Positions 36,687-48,639 of a stretch of 64,000 nucleotides of DNA are shown piece after piece (within the stretch, counting starts at the first letter, position 1; each line of letters begins with the position of its first letter). The notes under the pieces were generated by a model. It saw only the letters and a list, made by a program, of their open reading frames with translations. It had not been told where the DNA came from and did not search any database. This DNA is from Diplosphaera chodatii (taxonomy: Eukaryota; Chlorophyta; Trebouxiophyceae; Prasiolales; Stichococcaceae). The stretch spans positions 3,224,001 through 3,288,000 of the forward strand of contig JAALGY010000012.1 of the NCBI GenBank assembly GCA_032358165.1, written 5' to 3'. Position numbers and translations under genes: made by a program.

Positions 36687-38922
36687 CGCCTCGCAGGCTA
36701 CATCCTGCTGGTCAGCGGCCCCGCCGCCAGGCCCGCCGGCGGCGCCCAGCTGCGGGCCGGACGCCGGCGCCAGCCCTGCACCGCCGGATGGCGCCGGGAC
36801 GGCGCTGCTGATGGCGGCACTGCTTCGGGATCGCGATCGCCGGGCCCAGCGCCGTGCTCCGTGCTGCTGGCACTGCTGAAAGTGGTGTTCCTCTGCTCAC
36901 AGCACGATCCGCCGAAGCTGAATTCAAGTTGGGCTACAGTCCTCCTACCGATCCTGCTGCAGTTTCATCAAACGCAGCAGCGAGAATGTTAACCGATCGA
37001 GCAACTGCTGTGCATCAAGGTGGAGCAGTAGATATGCGGCCACGGAGCGCTCAGTGGCTGACTGCTGTGCCACTGCACACAACGTTGCCCGACGGGATGG
37101 GATGGGATGTGGACGGGGGAGCACAGAGCCAGCGACTCGAGGACGCTGCTTGAACACAGAGAACTACAGCTATGCCACAACTGTGTGACTGTGCGGCAAA
37201 CGATGTGGATTGCCCTGACGTTCGCAAGTCGTGGTCTGGCCTCCTTGCCTGCAGGATTTGCTGGACATGACCATAGTGTTGCACCCTGCCTGTGCGACAC
37301 CGCCAGGCAGCAGGTGGCGACCGTGGAGCGCCCCTCATGGCACGCCTTTGTATGCTCGGGAACATGTAACGGCAACGAGCTGCTTCTATTACCGCGTCAT
37401 GGCGGCAGTGCATGCACCGGCACCAGCGCTGCCGCCATGCATGCCGGCGTTCGCATGAGCAGTGACTTGGTTGGCCGTCCAAACATCGAAACCTCATAAG
37501 TTCATACATGTTCCTGACTGTAGCAGAAGCACACATCTCAGCTTGATAAGATATCGCCCTGCCCTGCTGCGCCAGAACGCTGGCCCGCAAGACCGGAAAC
37601 TGCCCTCATTGCAAGCCGTTCACCTCCAAGAGGCTCTTCGCCACGACCTGTGTCGCCTACAGAAAAGCGAGAGCACACGTGTGCACAGCTTTGGTTCAGT
37701 GTCTGGCATGTTGCAGGTGCACATGCCACTTTGTCGCCCGGATGGGCGGGCGGCCTCTTCACCTCAGAGTAGCGGTCTGCACACCGCGCTATGCACTGCT
37801 GCTCGCTGCTGCCTAGGCTGGTGCTGGGCTTCGTCACGCACTTCTCTGCAGCGCAGCAACACGCATTGTTGCCTCGTTGGCAGGGTGCCATGACGCTGCA
37901 GCTGCGCCTATGGGCCCGGAGATGCATGGCAGCTGTTCATGCAGGTCGAGGCAGGCACACGGCGCTCACCGAAGCACTTGTCCCTCACAGTCTGCATGCA
38001 TTCACGGAGTTGCAATGTCACTCTCCTGCCTGAATGCGCATGTTGCAAGATGCATGTTGAGGTGGTGCATGTGGCCTAAATTTGCTGAGAATGCAGGCTT
38101 GGCATACCTGGTAGAATTCTTGCACATAGGCGACCTGGAGCTCGTTCTGAAGCTGCGCATCGAGGCAAAAACGCCTCTGTCAGCTCACGCCATTCGCGGC
38201 CACTTCAGTGACGTGAGCATGATGCAAAGATGGACGCCACGCATGGTTTCTGGCAGCTGCCTCAGTGAGTGCCATTTGCAGAGCAGCGCACCTGGCTGAT
38301 GACTGCCTCGTCATCGCCGCTGCTGGTCGACGGTCTGCCTGCCGCACCATAGCTCATGGTGTATAGGCCACTGCCACGGCAGGAGTTGCTTTGCAGGATG
38401 TGGTCACCACGTTGTCAAGCTGCCAAGAGCTGCTTGCGGACGTCACAAGATAAGCAATCTGTTATGCTTCCTTGCAAGTGCGGCAAGAGAACGGAATGCC
38501 TGGGAACAGCAGCGGCAGCAGGGTCGCTACTTGGGGATTCCCATGCCAAACAGCACGAGCGAGCATCTCTTCCTGATCACAGGGCGACCTCATTTGCAGA
38601 TTGCAACGTGCGTCTGATCTGCCCGCTGTGCTGTACCTCAGAACGTCTAAACTTCTGAGACCCTCGTCGCGAACAGGCAAGCATTCGCACCGCATTCTGT
38701 CTCGGATCGCGAAGGTGCATGTCTCACAGCTTGCTCGCTGTTGCAGCCGTTGCAGCTGCGGTGCCAAGATCCTGCTTGAACGAAACTCTCACAAGCGACA
38801 CTGGTATGGCTGGACAGGAGGGTACCTTCTCAGCCTTGCACCCGATGTTGTGACGATCTGGGACTCGAGTGGCTTCGCTCGGCCGATAAGGGCCGCGTAG
38901 CGAAGTCCTGTGATCACCTCAC
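36687..38922. other. Intergenic region, about 2.2 kb, between GNAT and GPAT9 5' ends
   Basis: Divergent spacer. From 36687 to 36875 the minus strand stays open in the GNAT frame and may be additional coding exon. The rest (37-38.9 kb) has only short open frames without family resemblance. Confidence 0.35.
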
Positions 38923-41900
38923 ATGGGTAGTCAGTCTCATGGCGGTCAGAAAGGCCCGCCCATGGCCGTGTCATCCGGTGCCAACGGCGAGGTCAATGGC
39001 GAGAAGAGCGGCCAGGACTCCCGCAGCCTGCGGCGAGGCTCCACTGGCGTGCAGGGGTGCGTCTTGCCGCTTCCTTTCTGCACCATGTACGGGAATGTGC
39101 ACATCATGCAGCCGACATGATGCCGAGGCTGATTGTGGCGCACCGACGATTGCGTTTGAGCAGCTGGCTCAGCAACCCGCACCTCTGATGAGCACCTGAG
39201 GTGAGCCGCACACAGCCAAGTCAAGCTCTGAGCCATCGCGCAGGCTCAAGAACCGCACCTTCAGCAGCAACGACCTGCGGGACTACGACTTCTCGGAGCG
39301 CAAGGACGATGGCCTCCGGCTGCACCACACGCTCGAGGTGGGAGTCGTTTTGATGCATGTTCGCCTGTTGGATTGGTGCACGAGGGACCGCTGTCAAGGA
39401 TAGTACAACAGGCTGTGACGTGTGCGGTTTTGCACTACACAGGACATGGCAGCCGAGCAGGAGGCGCAGCGCATCTCCTCGCACTCGGGAGGCTCCCTCC
39501 TGTGAGTTGGCATGCGTGCTCCCCACGGAGCATACATGCGCCAGCTTCGGTGGCTGCATGCCTGGCGAAGGGCGACACTGGCGTCGCAGCATATGGCTTG
39601 TGCGTCAGATATCGAGCCGGTGCTCCGCTCATGTCTTCACAGGCAGGACCTGCTGAACATCAGCCCGATTGTGACGGACGCGGCGGCGGCGGTGGTGGAC
39701 GACTCCTTCCTGCGCTGCTTCCAGGGCGCCGGCCCAGACCCCTGGAACTGGAATGTGTACCTGTTCCCCACCTGGTGCCTCGGCTGCGTCATCCGCTTTG
39801 GCCTCCTGTTTCCCCTCAGGTACCGGCATCGCTTGCCCTTCATGCCCTGTGCACCCTTGCAGCTACGGCAATGTTCTAGTTGGAGGCCCGACTCCAAGCT
39901 TGCCTGTATCGGCATCCAACCACGCTTGTGAATGATGCTGATGCGTCTCGCATGTGCAGGCTGATCATGCTGATGCTTGGATTTGTACTTTTCTTCATCG
40001 CATTCTTTGGCACCCGCGCTGTGCTCAAGGTAGGTCTCGTCGGCAGCCTTGTGCATTAGCCCCCGTATGCACAGGCACACCATAGCATGCAAGCAGCAGA
40101 CGTGTGGCTGTGGAGAGTCCTCAATCGACGCTCTGGCTTTGCTGTGGCAGCCGGGGCTGCGGCGGTCAAACATCGAGCGGGCCCTGGTGCAGTGGCAGTG
40201 CTGGATCTTTGTCGCCTCGTGGACTGGCGTCATCAGGTGATCAGGCTGACCTCATGATGGTGTTCAGCGCCTGGAGTAGGCATGGCTGCACGGGGCCTGC
40301 TCATGGGCTGCGGACTCGAAGGGTTCAGTCATCTGATGTTGGCGTACGTGTAATGGCAGTCCTGGCACGCATGGCACCGCTAACACGGCCGACAGACCCA
40401 GGGACTGGTGCGAACGCCTCCTGTAGGTACCACGGGCCGCGGCCGGCAGCTCGGGAGAATGCAGTGTGGGTGTGCAACCACACCTCCATGATCGACTACA
40501 TCATCCTCACAGCGTACTCGCCCTTTGCCGTCATCATGCAGCTGCACCCCGGCTGGGTAAGCACATCGGGACACTTCAGCAATCTGCAAGCACGTGGCTC
40601 CGTCCTGCAGCTGGCAGCGTGTCTACGGTTCTGCACAGCTCATCAGCATCAGCAACACATGCTGTTGTTTGCGCTGCGTTGCAGGTGGGCTTTGTGCAGA
40701 CGGCGGTACTGGGCTGCCTGGGCTGCCTGTGGTTCAATCGAAATGAGGTGCGGCCTCCTCGGGTTGTCAATATCGATGTCGGTGTAGGGCAGGACATACT
40801 GCCAGGACATACTGCCATTCCCAGTAGTACAATCCCTTGTTGCCTCTGGGGTGCATAACCTTTAGCGCGTTTGCCTGAGTGCAGGTGCGGGACCGGCAGC
40901 TGGTGGCTGAGCGCATGCGGAAGCACGTTGCAGACGCAAACTCCACGCCGCTGCTCATCTTCCCGGAGGTAGGCCTTGGTGTTGCGATGCGCAGGCGCCG
41001 TAGCTCTGAGGAGCATGCTAGGAAATCAAAGGAAATCAAAGGCAGCGAGCAATACACCACCGACGGCCGTCACCCAACAGAGTGTCGTTGTTCGGTGCCG
41101 CCAGAGGGCTGGATGCGCAGCTCAGAGGACCTGCAGACTGACAGCAGACAGTTGGCATGGCCCATGCAGGGCACATGCGTGAACAACGAGTTCTGCGTGA
41201 TGTTCAAGCGGGGGGCCTTCGACCTGGGGGCAGCGGTGTTCCCCATTGCCATCCGCTACAACAAGATCTTTGTGGACGCCTTTTGGAACTCCAAGAAGCA
41301 GTCCTTCACCGCGCACCTGGTGCGTGCATTGGGGGATGTGCTGTGAACCTGTGGCTTAGGGCCTCCTTGTTCCCGCCTCTTCTGGAGCCCGCCACAATCA
41401 GTGGCAGTTGCTCTTGAGACAGGCGGCGCGTCTGTCGCTCAGACACCTGCCTCACTTCTTCAGCTGACTTCTTCAGCTGACTGCCTGGATGTACACTCGC
41501 AAGGGAGGGTGTCGACTCCACCATCCCAGTGTGCTCGCCTTCAGGGGTGTTTGAGGTGTTTGCTGTGTGGCGCTGCAGCTGAAGCTGATGACGTCCTGGG
41601 CGGTGGTGTGCGATGTGTACTTCCTACCGCCCCAGACGCGCGGCGAGGGCGAGACCGCGCAGCAGTTTGCCGAGCGCTGCCAGGTGTGGCATGCCTGGCG
41701 CCCTTGCAGGCCCGGCTGCTGCTGTAACGCTGTGCTGAGACCTGAATCGAAGTGAGCGGTGGTCAGTGGATGTGTTTCAGCCATCTCACCCAAGGAAGTT
41801 GAACGGCTGAGGGGCATGTGTGGCATGTCGCTGCTGCAGGCGCTGATCGCAGCAAAGGCCAAGCTGAAGATCGCGCCCTGGGACGGCTACCTCAAGGTGT

Positions 41901-42284
41901 GTATCAGCCATGCTGTCCGGCTTCACCCGCTGCACTGCTTCAGACTGGCAGCCTGCTGGGGATCGGCCACAGCTTGGGCATCAACTTCATGAATGAGTGC
42001 TGTTGCAGTACTACAACCTGGGCGCAAAGCACCCGGACCTGATCGAGAAGCGGCGGCGCGTGTTTGCCGACAACCTGCGGCGGTATGCTCGGCCGGCAGC
42101 GGCGCTGCCGCCAGGCGCAGCCGGCGGCGGCGACAGGGGCGCCGTGTCGCCGGCGACGTACCAGCCAGCGGCCGCAGCCGTCATTGTGGCGGATGCGGCG
42201 GCAGAGTCGGCAGCGGCAGACAGGCAGGGGGCCAGTGGAAATGCTTCGGCGGACAGCGCAGGGGATGTGAAGAAGACCAGGTGA
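38923..42284 (+). CDS. GPAT9: Glycerol-3-phosphate acyltransferase 9 (ER type)
   Basis: Twelve exons: 38923-39056, 39244-39337, 39647-39819, 39960-40029, 40151-40236, 40427-40556, 40685-40747, 40885-40968, 41170-41319, 41579-41683, 41840-41896 and 42009-42284, 473 aa. It catalyses sn-1 acylation of glycerol-3-phosphate, the first step of ER glycerolipid and triacylglycerol synthesis. The PlsC motifs are present: NHTSMIDYI (HxxxxD), CLWFNR, IFPEGTCVNN and VFPIAIRYNKIFVDAFWN. Family landmarks also appear: VVDDSFLRCF, DPWNWNVYLFPTWC, VASWTGVIRYHGPRP, QLHPGWVGFVQTAVLG, QSFTAHLLKLMTSWAVVCDV and PWDGYLKYYNLG. A membrane segment (LIMLMLGFVLFFIAFFG) precedes the catalytic part. The C-terminus has an Ala-rich extension of about 70 residues ending KKTR, a KKxx dilysine ER-retrieval signal. 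The start ATG opens a short hydrophilic leader, as in plant GPAT9. Confidence 0.95.
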
Positions 42285-42816
42285 CGCGACGGCAGCGGGC
42301 AGTACGAGTCTTGGACCTGAGCGTACAGGTGGAACTGCATCAGCGGCAACCTGTGGAAGCAACTTTCAGCAAACTGAGTCGAGGCAGCACTCACCACGTC
42401 AGTTTCAGGCGTTTGAGACTCTGCATAGAACAGGAACAATCTGGGTGTTGCTGCACCAAGCAGGATTGCTGTCTCAGCTGCAACAGAAGTATGATGATCG
42501 ACCCACGCATCATATCCGCAGGCGATTAGTCTGTCATGCATGGCAGCTTGGCAGGTCAGCTGGTCAGGGCAATCAGAAGATGGGGTTCTTGGCGGGGGAG
42601 GTGCCGGGGGACTCTCAGCATGCCGAGACCCGTTCGCTGAGATGCAACCGATCCACTTACGCTTGCGCCACAGCAGACCATGTGCAGGTTGACTATCGTT
42701 GGCCGTCCAATCTAAGCGCTCCGGACGTGGTCGCTGCTGTTGCTGTGATGTGCTGACCTCGCATCCCGGACTGCTGGCATTCATCAAGGCTTCACCAAGG
42801 CGCGCCAGTGGCCACG
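42285..42816. other. Intergenic region between GPAT9 and tail-anchored protein gene
   Basis: No exon recognised in about 530 bp. It holds the GPAT9 3' UTR and the next gene's promoter. Confidence 0.35.
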
Positions 42817-43926
42817 ATGGTCCGAGCCAGCAGCCCGGTAGCGCCGTCAACACAGATCGAGGCCAGCATGCAGGACGAAGACTTGCTGTCATCAGGTGAG
42901 CATTTCGCCCCAGTCAGGACATGTCCTGGCTTGGGGTTTGGAGCAAGCATGTTGCTCTTACAGAAGCAATTGCGTGGCTTTGCGCCTCCAGCTTTCTCTG
43001 GCAAAGTATGGCACTTTCGAGATCCCATCCTCGAGATGCAGTTGTGGTGGGTCAACTCCACCTGGATGCGACCGTCCTGACGCTCAGCGCCGAGCAGCAT
43101 GTACTTCATGTGATGACTGCATGATACTCCATTGTCCACGTCTGCTGCAGGGTCGGAGCAGTCGCCGGGCAGCCCCAGCGAGCTGACGGCGCCGGCGGCG
43201 GCGGCGTCGGGGCAGACGGGCGCCACCGGCGCGACGGCGCGCAGCGGCGCAGCGGCCGGGGAGCGGCTGGCGGCGGCGCGGGGGGCGCTGCGGCGGCGGG
43301 ACCGCCGCATCGCGGCGCTGTCCCGCCAGGTGGCCGCCCTGCAGCAGCAGCTGAGCCTGGCGGGCGGCGGCGGCGAGGTCGCGCTGTACCACGCGCCGGG
43401 CGCCCTCGCCCCGGTGAGCAACAATAAAAATAAACATTTTTGTTTTAAATTTATTGTAATTGCTGCTCGTGGTGCTGCGCCCGTGGCAGGTGCTGCTGCT
43501 GCTGCTGCTGCTGCTTTGGTTCGCAACCAGAACAGCTGGCCGGCATCACTGGCGACGGTCCCGGGTGCCACCCGCATGCACGTCCTTCGCTTGGGCTCGT
43601 GCCTGGTGCTGTGCGGCGGCAGCGGCGGCGCCGCTGCATGGTGCTGACTGCTGCTGGGCGCACCACTGCATGAGCACCAGCATCTGGCACCGGCGATGAG
43701 GATCAGGGCTAGCCGCTGCTGTCATCCAGATTTTCCAGCTCATCTGTGAACATCATGTAAGCAAGTGTTGCACACCGTGGTCTGCGGACCCATGCAGGTG
43801 AGCGCAGCAGAGGACGCCGACGAGGCGGCCCCGGAGCAGGTCGAGCGCGGCAGCAGGTTCACGCCAGCTGTGACGCTCTCTATGCTGCTGGCCGCCACGC
43901 TGCTGTGCTGGCTGTTTCTGGCGTGA
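42817..43926 (+). CDS. Small coiled-coil protein with C-terminal membrane anchor
   Basis: Three exons, 42817-42895, 43151-43413 and 43798-43926, give 156 aa in frame. The N-terminal 65 residues are Ser/Ala/Gly-rich and probably disordered. Next comes an amphipathic helical stretch (ERLAAARGALRRRDRRIAAL, SRQVAALQQQLSLA) that should form a coiled coil. An acidic linker (EDADEAAPEQVE) follows, and the protein ends in a single hydrophobic helix (FTPAVTLSMLLAATLLCWLF plus LA at the stop). This is the layout of tail-anchored proteins inserted post-translationally by the GET pathway, such as tethers and SNARE-like adaptors. I do not recognise the family. A possible in-frame cassette exon (43490-43564) lies in the second intron. 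The start ATG is the first in its frame after the GPAT9 gene. Confidence 0.6.
43491..43515 (+). repeat. CTG trinucleotide repeat
   Basis: Eight uninterrupted TGC units in the second intron (or optional exon) of the tail-anchored protein gene; read in frame they encode leucine. Confidence 0.85.
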
Positions 43927-45075
43927 GAGGGGCAGCAGCGCCGGCTGCAAGTGTGCTGGATGCCACACGAATGGACGCGCAACTGGGAGAGGCTGCAGTG
44001 CCCACCAACAAACTCTGTATACCTTGTACAGGATGTAGCGTATGTGCTGTCATTGTAGAACTGTGACCACCCGCAGTAGTCACAATCTGACTGACAAACA
44101 ACCCATGATGGCAGGAAGGCTTGTGCCGCTGACATGTATGCAGCCAAGGCAGCAGCAACGCCCCTGATCTCTGCAGCCAGCACATCTGTTGCTGATCTGA
44201 CATTTCGTCTTGTTGCGCTGGTGACAACGTGTTGTTCAGTTCTGAGGTGCTCTGTTTGAATAGTCACAGTCTCAAGCGCCGATTCAAAGCAGGACGTCCA
44301 ACGATGTATATTAGCTAGCAGGCCCTGGCAGGCTGTCCTGCACATTGGGAAGCCTGTTCTCACCAAATCCGCAACTATTCGGTTCTCCTGCAAAGTGCTC
44401 ATGGCTGCAATCTGCAATGGCATCATAGCAATGAATCATCTCGAAGCAATGACTCAGCTGACACCACCACCCCAGTGCCCATCACGAGATGTTGCAAACT
44501 GCCATCGACAAACAATTGTCCTATGTGCCATCAATCTAGTCCTGGAAAATTTCAAGCATTTGCTGTACCTCGCCGCCACGCATGCTTCCGGTTTTGTGGC
44601 TTTCTACAGGGCCAGCATCTGCAGCGAAAGCAATACTTACGTGACTGCATGCGAAAACTCCACACCTACACAAACATATGTGTTGAGAGGCGAATCAGAA
44701 CACTAGATCAGAAACTTGCAACAGACTTTGGGTCTTGCATACCTTGGTGTTGGTACAGGTGTTGGAAATGGGATCGAGGGTGAGATCAGGCAGGCAGCTG
44801 GCACATGCGCCCGTCTCAGCGCAGCACGAGTAGCAACCTGCGGCCGGGCTGCAGTCTTTGTATGCCATGGGTGTCATCCCCAAGATCCGCGTAGCGTGCA
44901 TACCTGCATAGCCCCTAGCAAGCCAGTCTCAAGTACTAAGATCATTGCCATTTGAGACCGGGACTGATTCACCTCTGTGATTCGTTGTGATGACCGTACC
45001 TGGCACATTGCATTCAGCGCATAGTAGTGGTGGATCGCTGGCCGGGTTGTACTGTCCTGCGGGCAAGTCCCTGGC
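43927..45075. other. Convergent intergenic region, about 1.1 kb
   Basis: It lies between the stop of the tail-anchored protein gene (plus) and the 3' end of the PGAP4-like gene (minus). No exon recognised. Confidence 0.35.
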
Positions 45076-48000
45076 TCAGGCCGGCGGCACGCTCTGCAGG
45101 TGGCCGACCAACGGCGCGCACCAGTCGCTGCCGCCGCCCGCAAAGGCCGGGCTGACCTTGAAGCTCCTGCGCGAGGGCCCCGTGCACGGTGCTCACTTCC
45201 ACCACAGGGTGAGCGCCCTTGACCGTGCGGCATAGGGCTGTCGGCAGCCGCGTCTCTCACAGAGCGGCGGTCGAGCACGTGCACTGTCCGCTGGCAGAGC
45301 ATGCGGGGCACTCGCCTCATCTGGTCCGCCAGCGGCGCCGCCGCCTGCGACGCCTTGCCCAGCCGCGCGCTGAGGCGCCCGATGTGCTGGAAGGGGTGCG
45401 GCGTCAGGAGGTACCTGTGCACAACATAATGCCTTGTTGATGCACCGGTTCAGGGTTTGTGCACAGTATTTTAGCATGAGTGAGGACATGATCACACCCT
45501 TCTGCTGGCCCTGAGTGGCCAGAGCATGGTGCATCAGTTCAGCATCGCAACCCAGCCAGGTGTTTGAAAGTCCGCGCACGACATGGACAGCACCAGCGCC
45601 GCTGGGGCGAGGGCGTCACACTGAGCAGAGCACGCAGCCACCAGCATAGCAGCGGGCGCGTCTGCACCCCAGAAACAGCGCCTGGTGACCAGCAACATGG
45701 GAGTCGGATTGACATTTCGCATGTGTGAGTTCCTGGGTCACCTGCTGAGCCCCTGCTGCCTGGCGTAGTCATCCATGACGAGGTCGTAGGGGGCGTCGGG
45801 TGCCGCCGCCGCCAGGTGCGCTGCCAGCCCCGCCACCATCGCTACAGGGTACACCTGGGCCGGCGTGCAGCAGGTGTCCCGCATCTCCGACAGCCCTGCA
45901 GGCAGCGGCCAGGACTATTAACATCGAGACGCCATGGTGCAGTGCCGCAAAGATACCCTGAATGCCAATCATACCAGTTCCCCAAACCGGGCTCCCGACA
46001 CCCGCTCCCAGTGCAGCGGCTGCCAGTTGCAGGCTTTGCCGCCGCAAGAGCTGGCCAGGGAGCCTCTACCACACCACTATCTCTGCAGGTCTGACCTGGT
46101 TGCATAGCTACGTTCATGACGCGGTGCAGAGCTTTGCTCTTGGTAATCTGAACCCACCCTGTGGCATGTGTTTGCGCAGCAGCGGCGTGTGCTGCTTGCC
46201 CAGCAGCAGCAGCAGCCCGATGGTCGCCGCTGGCGCCGCCGCAGCCCCCAGCAGCGCCGACAGCCGCCGGCGGGCCACGGCGGAAGCGGGAAGCAGGCGG
46301 CGGCCGGCGCGGGCGCCAGCCGCAGCTCCCGCCACCCCGGCTGCAGCACATAGATGATATGTTTCTGATGATTCAAAGCTTTACACCAGGCACAGGCTTC
46401 AGCAGCATTTCGCCGGGCAGGCCTCTGGCTGGGATGCAGAAGTATTGACACTGTTTTTGGAATGCGGCCAAGCATGTCAATCAGGCATTCTCACACCTGC
46501 AACCCCAATAGCAATGAGCAGCGGTGTGTCCTGGTGCTCCCAGCCCCAGAACCAGTCGGTGTACCTGGAAGGCAGCACCAGATGCCAGTCAAGCGCTTTG
46601 TAGCCCGCGGTTGTGTGTGTTGAAGGCCATGACCTAGTTTTGGACATTATGCAGACTTGAAGAGGGTGGGCAGCGTGCCGGGGCCATGTTTGAGGCATGC
46701 TGGCTGACACCAGCGTTGCCGGTGCAGCTGAAGAAGCCTGGCAGCCATGTACACAGCATGGCTGTGTAGCCAGCCGCCTGTCACTATGACCCCTCAGCCT
46801 AGGCATGCAGCAAGTGCGCATGCTACGGTGCTGAGCTGCCCAGCTGCACGCCGGCAGGCTTCTGCCTGAACTTGCCCAAGCGATCTCCATCTGCCAAAGC
46901 TCCTCACCAGAGTTTGAGGTACAGCCAGCGGGCGCGCCAGCTGCCCAGCTGCTGCAGGGCGGCGTTGACGCGGCGCAGGAAGTCCGGCGCCGCCACAGCG
47001 TCGTCCTCAACCACCACGATGTACCTGCGGAGGCGCAGGTAGCCAGGTCGTAAGACTGCAGGCTCTGCTCAGCACACAGCCCCTGTACAGCGTGCTCGGG
47101 CTCTCCTGCAGGCGGCCCAGGATTGCCCAGGTGCCGGTGCTGCGTATGTTGGAGCGATGGCGCTAGACTGGGCAGCAGCAGGCTAGCGCAGCACGGATAT
47201 TGGCAGCTGGCTGTGCTGCCCATGACAGCTCTCTCTGCATATCGACCAGGGAAGCTCATGCAGAAATGCTGTTCATCAACGGGATTGCCTCACCTGGCGG
47301 CAGCAGAGTGCCGCAGCAGCGCCTCCCCGTAGCAGGCGGCGCCATTGCGGCCGGCAGCTGAGCGTCCGTCTGCAGCGGCAGAGCACACAGTGTGCTGCGG
47401 TGCGCTCAGCCAGAAATGCGTGCAGCAGCGACCACACCTTGGCTGCGGCAAATGACATTTTACCCAAACCAGCGCCTAAGTCATGAGCAGGTCTTAGACG
47501 GCAAGGGTTGCAGGGCTGCTGATGGACACAGTGCTGGCCGGGCGCCCCACCCTGCGCTTTGGCTGAGGCGCACTGCAGCTCCGCCACGGTGACGATCCGC
47601 TGCAGGGCTTCCAGCGCTCCCGGCTCATAGGCAGCCCGAGGCGCCGCCAGCAGCACCTGCAGCGCGGCGCCGTGGCTGCCGTCAAGCGAGAGGCCTGCAC
47701 AGGGACAATGCAATTGACGATGAGCTGCGGTGCACTCCCTGATACTGCAAACTGGTTGCAGGTGCTCAGCCGCTGCAGGCGTTGACGACACCCTTGTGCC
47801 ACTACTGCCTGCAGGCCACCCCACGTCGGCTCGCCCACGGCATGCACAGGCCAAGCACGCAGCAGCTCAGGAGCATGAGCATGGCGCTTTGGTGCTTCCA
47901 CCCCGAACAACGTGTAAAGCAGGCAGCAAGGATGCGGCCCTGTAGTGCCTCGAGTGCACGGCAGGCCCACGGGGTGGAAAGAGAGGAGAGGGCCAGGTAC

Positions 48001-48639
48001 CAAACAGCAGCGACGCAACGCTCTGCTGCAGGTAGCCCGCGCCGCCGCCGGCGCGCGGCGCGGCCAGCACGTTGATCTGCAGGTGCGCGGCCTCCGCCGC
48101 CGCCGCCAGGGGGTGCATGCCGCTGCTGCCGCTGCCGCCGCTTCCAGCGCTGCTGCTTCCGGCGCTGCTGTTCGCCAGGCGCTGCAGGTACGCTGCAGCT
48201 GCGTCCGCGCACCGCCGCTCGCTTGCCTGGAGAAAGCAAGGGTTCACCTTGGGTAGGCATGTGGCTGTTATGCTACTAACGCTACCGAAGATGTAACAGG
48301 ATGTGGCGGCGGAGTGAGTAGGTTGAACCATGCGCACAATGGGGTGTCTGGACACTGGATGGGACGCTCGACCTCCAGCAGCTGCGCCATGTCTAAAGTG
48401 GGCGTCGCAATGCGTCAGCAAGAAAGCCTCCGTGTGAGGGTCGCGGCATGGGGTGCGTGAGCTTGCCTCATCCGCACCGTCACTGGCCCCTGCCAGACAC
48501 GCCGCACGGATCCCACCTGCAGCTGCGCAACGTCCGGGTAGTACAGCGGCGAGTACCGCAGCTGCCTGCAGGCGCGCAGCAGCAGCCCTGTCGCCACGAC
48601 GCTCGCCACCAGCAGCACGGTCAGGGCCAGCCTTTTCAT
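45076..48639 (-). CDS. PGAP4/TMEM246-like Golgi glycosyltransferase (GPI side-chain)
   Basis: Nine exons fit in frame: 48517-48639, 48001-48226, 47551-47694, 47294-47369, 46908-47024, 46497-46564, 46158-46340, 45742-45895 and 45261-45414. The last short exon is uncertain; I favour a stop at 45076-45078 after GHLQSVPPA. The N-terminus is a signal anchor (MKRLALTVLLVASVVATGLL). The catalytic part has YIVVVEDDAVAAPDFLRRVN (EDD metal/sugar motif) and WLYLKLWYTDWFWGWEHQD. A hydrophobic segment follows (LSALLGAAAAPAATIGLLLL), placed like the membrane hairpin that interrupts PGAP4. The tail has CCTPAQVYPV, YDLVMDDYARQQGL and YLLTPHPFQHIGRLSARLG. PGAP4 adds GalNAc to GPI anchors in animals; the algal donor and acceptor are unknown. 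The family call rests on remembered motifs and order, so it is probable rather than certain. Confidence 0.7.

Noticed and set aside
37000..38900. Several open frames of 100-180 codons on both strands
   Set aside because: No domain, no consistent exon phasing and no repeat of known motifs; treated as non-coding spacer.
46477..47259. Long minus-strand ORF of 260 codons
   Set aside because: It only partly overlaps real exons of the PGAP4-like gene and runs through introns in the wrong frame; GC-rich sequence makes stop codons rare.
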